From positions 4,180 to 12,102 of the forward strand of contig CACXYG010000060.1 of assembly GCA_902771745.1 (NCBI GenBank): DNA of 7,923 bases. Direction: 5' to 3'. The position numbers were made by a program, and so were the translations under genes. The notes beneath the pieces were generated by a model. That model had not been told where the DNA came from, ran no database searches, and worked only from the letters and a program-made list of their open reading frames with translations. Positions 1 to 5,420 of this stretch are shown piece after piece. Every line of letters begins with the position of its first letter. Within the stretch, counting starts at the first letter, position 1. The stretch comes from an uncultured Erysipelotrichaceae bacterium (lineage in GTDB: Bacteria > Bacillota_I > Bacilli_A > RFN20 > CAG-288).

Positions 1-146
1 AGAACCATCGTCGTATGCTCCAGGTCACCATCGAAGATGCCCAGGATGCCAATGATGCTCTTATCGATTTGATGGGTGAAAATGTCGAGCCAAGAAAAGA
101 CTACATCACATCCAACGCGAAGTTCGTCAAGAACTTAGATATCTAA
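1..146 (+). CDS. gyrB: DNA gyrase subunit B, C-terminal end (partial)
   Basis: Only the last 47 codons plus TAA are present, in the frame starting at base 3; the 5' part lies outside the window. The peptide begins NHRRMLQVTIEDA and ends in VKNLDI. This closely matches the conserved C-terminus of bacterial GyrB (the stretch with LMG, VEPR, IxxNAxxVKNLDI after the Toprim domain that contacts GyrA), and it is unlike the usual ParE ending. GyrB is the ATPase subunit of the gyrase A2B2 heterotetramer, which introduces negative supercoils. The stop codon lies 18 bp before the gyrA ATG, so the two genes are almost certainly co-transcribed and made in matched amounts. The adjacency also supports calling the next gene gyrA rather than parC. 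Confidence 0.95.
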   Translation, partial: NHRRMLQVTIEDAQDANDALIDLMGENVEPRKDYITSNAKFVKNLDI

Positions 147-148
147 TG

Positions 149-157
149 AAAGGAGGT
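149..157 (+). promoter_or_regulatory. Strong Shine-Dalgarno of gyrA
   Basis: AAAGGAGGT lies just after the gyrB stop, with 8 nt between AGGAGG and the ATG at 165. It is a near-perfect anti-16S match. It matters because it fixes the gyrA start at 165 and so shows that the unusual acidic N-terminal extension is part of the protein: no in-frame Met occurs again until the conserved core (the DGMKPVQRR region, residue 97). Confidence 0.9.
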
Positions 158-164
158 AACAATA

Positions 165-2894
165 ATGGCAGATGAAGAAAAGAAATTAAATCCTGAAGAA
201 GAATCTCAGGAAGTCGACTCCGAAGAAGAAAGAGCCGAAGATGCTACTGATGAAGCCTCTGAAGAAGTAGATGAATCTACCCTCTCCGATAAGGACGTTG
301 CAGAAAAGAAGGGTGCTGGTATCGTCGGTTTACAAGAAGGTATCGTCGCTGGTATCACCCCTGATGAATTCGGTAAGGAAATCAAATCCTCCTTCTTGGA
401 TTATGCGGTTTCTACCTTAACCAGTCGTGCTATTCCGGATGCCAGAGATGGTATGAAACCAGTTCAGAGACGTATCATCTACGATATGTGGGAAATGGGC
501 GTTACCCCAGATAAACCATTCAAGAAATCCGCTCGTGTCGTCGGTGACGTCATGGGTAAATACCACCCACATGGTGACTCCTCCATCTATATGGCTATGT
601 GCCGTATGGCTCAGGAATTCTCCATGCGTTACACCCTTGTCCAGGGTCATGGTAACTTTGGTTCCCAGGATGGTGATGAACCAGCTGCGAGCCGTTACAC
701 CGAAGCCAGACTTGCCAAAATCGCTTTGGAAATGACCAAAGATATCGAAAAGGACACCGTTCCATTTATCGATACTTATGACTCTGATGGTCAAGAACCA
801 ACCGTTCTTCCATCCAGATTCCCAAACTTACTTTGTAATGAATCTTCTGGTATTGCTGTCGGTATGGCTACCTCCATTCCACCACACAACCTTACCGAAA
901 CCATCAATGCCGTCCAGGCCGTCATCAAACAGCCTGATATGGAAGTGGAAGAGTTGATGGATATCGTCAAGGGTCCTGACTTCCCAGGCGGCGGTATCAT
1001 CATGGGTCGCTCTGGTATCAGAAACTACTTCTTGACCGGCCGTGGTTCTGTCAAAGTCAGAGCCAAATACCGCACTGAAGAAAAGGGCGGTCACACCGAA
1101 ATCATCTTCTATGAACTTCCTTACATGGTCAACAAGCGTGACCTTGCCAAGAAGATCGTTGAACTTGCCGATAGCAAGACCATCGATGGTATTGCTCAGG
1201 TTGCCGATTACTCTTCTCAGAAGATGGGTACCCACTTCGTTGTCGCTCTTAAAAAGGGTGCCAGTGAAGCCTTAGTCTTAAATCATTTATTCCGTTACAC
1301 TGCTTTGCAGTCTAACTTCCCTGTCAACATGCTCGCCTTGGATAACGGCACTCCAAAAGTCTTATCCATGAAGCAGGCCTTACAGATCTATATCGAACAT
1401 CAGAAGAACATCATTCGTAGAAGAACCCAGTTCGATTTGGCCAAGGCTCAGGCTAGAATCCACATCTTGGAAGCTATCTTGACCGTCGCCGATGCCATCG
1501 ATGAGACCGTTCACATCATCCGTTCTTCTAAGACCTATGATGAAGCCCAGTCCAGATTGATGGAAAGATTCGGTTTTGACGAAGTTCAGTGCAAAGCCAT
1601 CTTGGATATGCCACTTAGAAGATTGACTGGTCTTGAACAGGATAAATACCTCAATGAAAAGAATGGTTTAGAAGAAGATTGTCAGCGTTATAACGCTATT
1701 CTCTCTAATGAAACTGTCTTGGAAGACACGCTGATTGGCGAACTTGATGACATCAAGAAGAAATTCGGTGATGCTCGTAGAACCGAAATCTCCGATTACG
1801 ACCTTGATGAAAACGATGAAGACCTGATTCCAAATAAGGAAATCTTGATCTTCTTGACCAAAGGCGGTTATATCAAGAGAGTCGATCCAAGTGAATTCAG
1901 AACGCAGAATCGCGGTGGCGTTGGTGTTCAGGGTATGAAGACCAAAGCTGACGATGATATCAAGATCTTACGTCACTCCAGAACCAAGACTGATGTCTTG
2001 TTCTTCACAAACTTAGGTAGAGTTTATCACTGCCGTGGTTATCAAATTCAGGAAGGCAGCCGTACCTCTAAGGGTATCCCAGTTGTCAACCTTCTCAAGC
2101 TCATGGATGGTGAAGCCGTCAACGCCATCATCTCCATGGATGACTACAGCGATGATTCCTTCCTCTTCTTTGCTACCAAGAACGGTATTGTCAAACGTTC
2201 TCCAGCCAAGGATTACGAGAACATCAACTCCAATGGTAAGATCGCTATCGGCTTAAGAGAAGACGACACCTTATTAGATGTCCGTCACACCAATGGCCAG
2301 GCCATCATCTCCTTAGGCTCCAGCGAAGGTAAAGTTTGTTCCTTCTATGAAACGGATGTCCGTGTCATGGGTAGAACCGCCTCTGGCGTCAAGGGTATTG
2401 AATTACCAGAAGGTGGTGAAGTTGTCGGTCTTGTCACCTCGATCGACGGCAACAAGATCTTCTCCTTAAGTAACAATGGTTATGGTAAGATCACCGATGG
2501 TACCGAATACAGAATCACCTCTCGTGGTTCCAAGGGTGTCAGAACCATCAAGACGACCGATAAGAACGGCGGCTTATGCGTCATTCGTAACGTCACCGGT
2601 GACGAAGATATCATCATCATTACCGATCATGGTACCACGATTCGTACTTCCTTAACGCAGTTCCGTGAGATGAGCCGTAACACCGTCGGTGTCAAGGTCA
2701 TCTCCTTACGTAACAAAGAAAAGATCTCTTCCGTCTCTGTTCTTCCATCTGATTCTGAATTAGAAGCTCAGGATACGGTTGCTGGTGAAGAACCTGCTGC
2801 TACTCCTGCTGCTCCAAAAGAAGACGCTGCCTTAGCTGAACTCTTAAGAAGAGCTGAAGCCCAGGGCGATGACGATTCCGGTTCCGAAGAATAA
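165..2894 (+). CDS. gyrA: DNA gyrase subunit A
   Basis: This is the DNA-cleaving and rejoining subunit of gyrase. Seen in the sequence: an extension of about 56 residues that is 44% Asp/Glu over its first 50 residues; a winged-helix/breakage-reunion core from about 85, with HPHGD at 134-138 and the catalytic RY pair at Arg177-Tyr178 (E. coli Arg121-Tyr122); the conserved SSGIAVGMAT segment; tower and coiled-coil regions to about 560; and a C-terminal beta-pinwheel domain. The protein ends in an acidic/Ala-rich tail from about 864 to 909. Length is 909 aa, against 821 in B. subtilis and 875 in E. coli, because of both tails. Two oddities: residue 143, equivalent to E. coli Asp87, is Met, and the GyrA box reads QNRGGVG (581-587) rather than QRRGGKG. 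The gyrB-gyrA linkage supports GyrA rather than ParC. Confidence 0.96.
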   Translation: MADEEKKLNPEEESQEVDSEEERAEDATDEASEEVDESTLSDKDVAEKKGAGIVGLQEGIVAGITPDEFGKEIKSSFLDYAVSTLTSRAIPDARDGMKPVQRRIIYDMWEMGVTPDKPFKKSARVVGDVMGKYHPHGDSSIYMAMCRMAQEFSMRYTLVQGHGNFGSQDGDEPAASRYTEARLAKIALEMTKDIEKDTVPFIDTYDSDGQEPTVLPSRFPNLLCNESSGIAVGMATSIPPHNLTETINAVQAVIKQPDMEVEELMDIVKGPDFPGGGIIMGRSGIRNYFLTGRGSVKVRAKYRTEEKGGHTEIIFYELPYMVNKRDLAKKIVELADSKTIDGIAQVADYSSQKMGTHFVVALKKGASEALVLNHLFRYTALQSNFPVNMLALDNGTPKVLSMKQALQIYIEHQKNIIRRRTQFDLAKAQARIHILEAILTVADAIDETVHIIRSSKTYDEAQSRLMERFGFDEVQCKAILDMPLRRLTGLEQDKYLNEKNGLEEDCQRYNAILSNETVLEDTLIGELDDIKKKFGDARRTEISDYDLDENDEDLIPNKEILIFLTKGGYIKRVDPSEFRTQNRGGVGVQGMKTKADDDIKILRHSRTKTDVLFFTNLGRVYHCRGYQIQEGSRTSKGIPVVNLLKLMDGEAVNAIISMDDYSDDSFLFFATKNGIVKRSPAKDYENINSNGKIAIGLREDDTLLDVRHTNGQAIISLGSSEGKVCSFYETDVRVMGRTASGVKGIELPEGGEVVGLVTSIDGNKIFSLSNNGYGKITDGTEYRITSRGSKGVRTIKTTDKNGGLCVIRNVTGDEDIIIITDHGTTIRTSLTQFREMSRNTVGVKVISLRNKEKISSVSVLPSDSELEAQDTVAGEEPAATPAAPKEDAALAELLRRAEAQGDDDSGSEE

Positions 2895-2903
2895 GTAAAA
2901 TAA

Positions 2904-2924
2904 CCTGCCCCACTTTGGGGCAGG
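2904..2924 (+). promoter_or_regulatory. GC-rich hairpin overlapping the RBS of the next gene
   Basis: CCTGCCCC (2904-2911) pairs perfectly with GGGGCAGG (2917-2924) around a 5-nt ACTTT loop, giving an 8-bp stem that starts 9 nt after the gyrA stop. It is followed by AAATATATT rather than a U-tract, so it is a poor intrinsic terminator on the + strand. The 3' arm contains most of the only plausible Shine-Dalgarno (AGGA, 2922-2925), located 8 nt before the ATG at 2934. Inference: folding would mask the ribosome binding site, and ribosomes finishing gyrA could melt it (translational coupling). It may also slow 3'-to-5' RNA decay or partly attenuate transcription. Confidence 0.6.
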
Positions 2925-2933
2925 AAATATATT

Positions 2934-3884
2934 ATGAGTAAAATTTTTCTAGGTTTTGATCCCCAAGGACTGAAGACTTCCTTCAGTTATGTCGTCAAAA
3001 ATGCACTCATCGAATACTGCAACAAAGAGAATATCTCTTATACTTTTGACTTGGATGATGATGTCAAAGAAGCCATCGTTCCTTCTGGCATTGATTTCTT
3101 CACCTATTATGCCGCCTTTAAAAAGCGCGATATCAAGGTGAAGGTCGTCGCTGCTAGCAGTCTTGCTGATTTCATGATCAAGAAAGACAAGAACGATCAA
3201 TCCTTGACGCTTTCTTTAGATGCCATCAACTATTATCGCAAAGCGGATGAACTGCTGATTCATCTTCCATCCCAAAAGAAATTCTTAGAGAACTTCAATA
3301 TCACCACCCCGATATCCATCGTTCCGTTCTACCACAATTCAACGAGTGACAATATGTTAAGTTCTCAAAAAGATGCTTTCATGCATCATTACCAATTGCA
3401 ACCAAATAGAGAAGTGATTGTCTCCTATGGTATTCTCACCAAAAAAGAGACGGTTATGAATTTGAGAGCTATCGCTAGAAACATTCCTGAAAAAGACTTT
3501 ATCTTCTTTGGCAAAGTCACACCAGAAGCGATGAAACAGACGCTCTTTGAAGGCATCACTAAACCAGATAACCTCTTCTTCTATCCTCATCTTCCTGAAG
3601 AACTCTATCCATCCTTCCTTCTCAATTGCAAACGTTTACTCTTAATCGGCGATTATCTTGCTAGTCCACAGATCTTGATCGACTGTATTTATCATAAGAT
3701 TCCACTCATCGCTTATAAGATGTCTGGTTATGAAGAAATTCTCAATGAAAATACCGCCAGCATTGCAAAAACCTACTTTGCTTTATACAACGTCTTAAAC
3801 GAACCAGCCAATATTGCCAAAGCCGATGCCGCTTATGAGACATTAGAAAGACTAAAAGTCTTTCCAGCCTTGAATACCAAATAG
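2934..3884 (+). CDS. Divergent GT-B / GT4-like glycosyltransferase (putative)
   Basis: A predicted soluble 316-residue protein with no signal peptide or membrane segment. I do not recognise a specific orthologue. The C-terminal two thirds follow a GT4-type pattern. ADELLIHLPSQKKFL (104-118) resembles the segment that ends the N-terminal Rossmann half. VIVSYGILTKKETVMNLRAI (161-180) resembles the 'vGRl...Kg...l' strand-helix, and FIFFGK follows at 189-194. NLFFYPHLPEELYPSFL (213-229) resembles the 'v.f.G.v..eel..ly' segment. ILIDCIYHKIPLIA (247-260) followed by SGYEEIL (264-270) resembles 'lEAmacGkPvvA...ggi.Ei'. The usual EX7E motif is degenerate: its second Glu aligns with Asp250 and the first is not conserved. 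The protein is shorter than typical GT4 enzymes (350-420 aa), mainly in the N-terminal half. Donor and acceptor are unknown, and it could be a catalytically altered relative. It sits 39 bp after gyrA and 42 bp before serS, in the same direction; this looks like positional linkage rather than shared function. Confidence 0.5.
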   Translation: MSKIFLGFDPQGLKTSFSYVVKNALIEYCNKENISYTFDLDDDVKEAIVPSGIDFFTYYAAFKKRDIKVKVVAASSLADFMIKKDKNDQSLTLSLDAINYYRKADELLIHLPSQKKFLENFNITTPISIVPFYHNSTSDNMLSSQKDAFMHHYQLQPNREVIVSYGILTKKETVMNLRAIARNIPEKDFIFFGKVTPEAMKQTLFEGITKPDNLFFYPHLPEELYPSFLLNCKRLLLIGDYLASPQILIDCIYHKIPLIAYKMSGYEEILNENTASIAKTYFALYNVLNEPANIAKADAAYETLERLKVFPALNTK

Positions 3885-3898
3885 GAAAAGACTACAAT
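3870..3898 (+). promoter_or_regulatory. Candidate sigma-A promoter for serS
   Basis: TTGAAT (3870-3875) and TACAAT (3893-3898) are separated by exactly 17 bp. They match the -35 and -10 consensus at 4/6 and 5/6 positions. The -35 lies inside the last codons of the upstream gene and the -10 in the intergenic gap. The predicted start of transcription near 3905 would leave a leader of about 22 nt. This would give serS expression independent of gyrA. The leader is too short for a T-box riboswitch, which often controls aminoacyl-tRNA synthetase genes in Bacillota. Confidence 0.5.
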
Positions 3899-3926
3899 TT
3901 TGTAGACAAATAAGGAGATATACAAT

Positions 3927-5249
3927 ATGCTCGATGTCAAATATGTAATCGATAATCTCGATAGCGTTATCGAAAGATTATCCACCAGAACTGGTGACTT
4001 CTCTTATTTACGTGAATTACCAGTCTTAGACAGCAAACGTAAAGAATGCATCGTCAAGGGCGAAGCTTTAAAAGCCGAACGTAATGCCAAGTCCAAAGAG
4101 ATTGGCAAATTAAAAGCCCAGCACAAAGACGATGAAGCCAAAGCCTTACTCGAAAAGATCTCTTTCGACAAGGATGAAATGGCCCGCTTAGATAAGGAAA
4201 AAGCTGAAATCGAAGAACAGATTCATGAGATGATGCTCAAGACTCCAAACCTTCCAGATGCTTCTCTTCCAATCGGTGATGACGATTCCGCCAACAGACC
4301 AGAAAAGTATTGGTCCAAGCCAACCACCTTCAAGTTCAAGCCAGCCGCCCATTGGGAAATTGGCGCCAAGCTCGGTGGTTTTGATGTCGATAGAGCCGCT
4401 AAGGTCACCGGTTCCAGATTCACCTTCTACATGGGTGCCTTTGCCAAACTTGAAAGAAGCGTCGCTTCCTTCATGTTGGATACTCACATCGCCAATGGTT
4501 TTACCGAAGTCTTACCTCCATACCTCGTCAACACCGATTCTTTAACTGGTACTGGTCAACTTCCAAAGTTCGCTGATCAGGCCTACATGACCAACAACAC
4601 CGGCGAAGAATATTGGTTGATTCCAACTGCTGAAGTTCCAGTCACCAACCTCTACAGAGATGAAATCTTATCCGCGGATGATCTTCCAAAGAGATTCTGC
4701 GCTTATTCTTCCTGCTTCAGAGCTGAAGCTGGTGCCGCTGGTAGAGATACCAGAGGTATCTTACGTCAGCATCAGTTCCAGAAGGTTGAAATGGTCAAGT
4801 TCGCTTTACCAGAACAGTCTTATGATGAACTCGAATCCATGGTGGAAGAAGCCGAAAAAATTCTTGAATTATTAAAGCTTCCATACAGAAGAGTCTGCTT
4901 ATCCACTGGTGATGTCGGTTTCTCCGCCGCCAAGTGCTATGACATCGAAGTCTGGATGCCATCCTATAACGAATACGAAGAAAAGGATGGTATGTGGGTC
5001 CCAACCACTGAGACCTATAAGGAAATCTCTTCCTGCTCCAACGACGTCGACTATCAGGCCAGACGTATGAACATCCGTTTCAAGAGAACCAAAGACTCCA
5101 AGACTGAATTCGTTCACACGCTCAACGGCTCTGGTTTAGCCGTCGGTAGAACAGTCGCTGCTATCATCGAAAACTATCAGAACGAAGATGGTTCCATCAC
5201 CGTTCCTGAAGTCTTACGTCCATACATGCACTGCGACATTATCAAGTAA
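3927..5249 (+). CDS. serS: Seryl-tRNA synthetase
   Basis: A cytosolic class II aminoacyl-tRNA synthetase that activates serine with ATP and charges tRNA-Ser (and tRNA-Sec where present). Domains in order: an N-terminal domain with a long charged antiparallel coiled-coil arm at about 40-110 that grips the tRNA long variable arm; then the catalytic domain with the TAE serine-site loop (Thr234-Ala235-Glu236), motif 2 FRAE (264-267) followed by the RDTRG...HQFQKVE segment, KEISSCSN (365-372), and motif 3 LNGSGLAVGR ending at Arg408. The C-terminus is the usual PEVLRPYM. Length 440 aa is slightly above the usual 420-430, explained by an extra segment of about 14 residues (349-362) between SYN and TYKEISSCSN. 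Start choice: TAAGGAG at 3911-3917, 9 nt before ATG, and MLDVKYV is the normal N-terminus. The gene is followed by a strong terminator. Confidence 0.97.
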   Translation: MLDVKYVIDNLDSVIERLSTRTGDFSYLRELPVLDSKRKECIVKGEALKAERNAKSKEIGKLKAQHKDDEAKALLEKISFDKDEMARLDKEKAEIEEQIHEMMLKTPNLPDASLPIGDDDSANRPEKYWSKPTTFKFKPAAHWEIGAKLGGFDVDRAAKVTGSRFTFYMGAFAKLERSVASFMLDTHIANGFTEVLPPYLVNTDSLTGTGQLPKFADQAYMTNNTGEEYWLIPTAEVPVTNLYRDEILSADDLPKRFCAYSSCFRAEAGAAGRDTRGILRQHQFQKVEMVKFALPEQSYDELESMVEEAEKILELLKLPYRRVCLSTGDVGFSAAKCYDIEVWMPSYNEYEEKDGMWVPTTETYKEISSCSNDVDYQARRMNIRFKRTKDSKTEFVHTLNGSGLAVGRTVAAIIENYQNEDGSITVPEVLRPYMHCDIIK

Positions 5250-5266
5250 ACAAAAATTGAATCAAC

Positions 5267-5298
5267 AAGAGCAAATCAGAAATGACTTGCTCTTTTTT
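5267..5298 (+). terminator. Rho-independent terminator after serS
   Basis: AAGAGCAA (5267-5274) pairs with TTGCTCTT (5287-5294). Above an A/C mismatch, TCA/TGA form three more pairs closed by a GAAA tetraloop (5279-5282). The stem runs into TTTTTT (5293-5298). It begins 17 nt after the serS stop and ends the + strand gene block. This is a textbook intrinsic terminator. Confidence 0.9.
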
Positions 5299-5310
5299 CA
5301 TTCCATCAAA

Positions 5311-5340
5311 AATGACGACCTTACAATGAAGGTCGTCATT
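5311..5340. terminator. Perfect 12-bp hairpin between convergent genes, probable bidirectional terminator
   Basis: AATGACGACCTT (5311-5322) and AAGGTCGTCATT (5329-5340) form a perfect 12-bp stem with a 6-nt loop. On the + strand it is followed by the T-rich ATTATTTTAATTAG, and on the - strand by TTTGATGG. It lies 13 bp beyond the serS terminator and 80 bp past the stop of the - strand lipoprotein gene. The likely role is ending the lipoprotein transcript and backing up the serS terminator. The T-tracts are imperfect, so efficiency is uncertain. Nothing else convincing is seen in the 171-bp gap 5250-5420. Confidence 0.65.
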
Positions 5341-5420
5341 ATTTTAATTAGATTTTGTACTGTAACATTAAGACAACTCAATTGTTGAATTTAAACTTGG
5401 TTATCTAATTATTTTAGAAA

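Noticed and set aside
417..1235. Two antisense open frames of 125 and 135 codons opposite gyrA
   Set aside because: They lie wholly opposite conserved gyrA sequence, have no ribosome binding sites, and their reading is explained by the codon bias of gyrA.
165..2894. Topoisomerase IV subunit A (parC) instead of gyrA, prompted by the degenerate GyrA box
   Set aside because: The preceding gene ends with a GyrB-type C-terminus (VKNLDI), the C-terminal domain is full length, and the gyrB-gyrA-serS order is the classical gyrase locus.
2904..2933. Intrinsic terminator directly after gyrA
   Set aside because: The stem is strong, but it is followed by AAATATATT with no run of T, and the next gene's RBS sits in the stem. 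I list it as a regulatory hairpin instead.
3885..3926. A T-box riboswitch before serS
   Set aside because: The gap is only 42 bp with a 5-bp weak hairpin (CTACA/TGTAG). There is no room for a specifier loop, T-box sequence or terminator.
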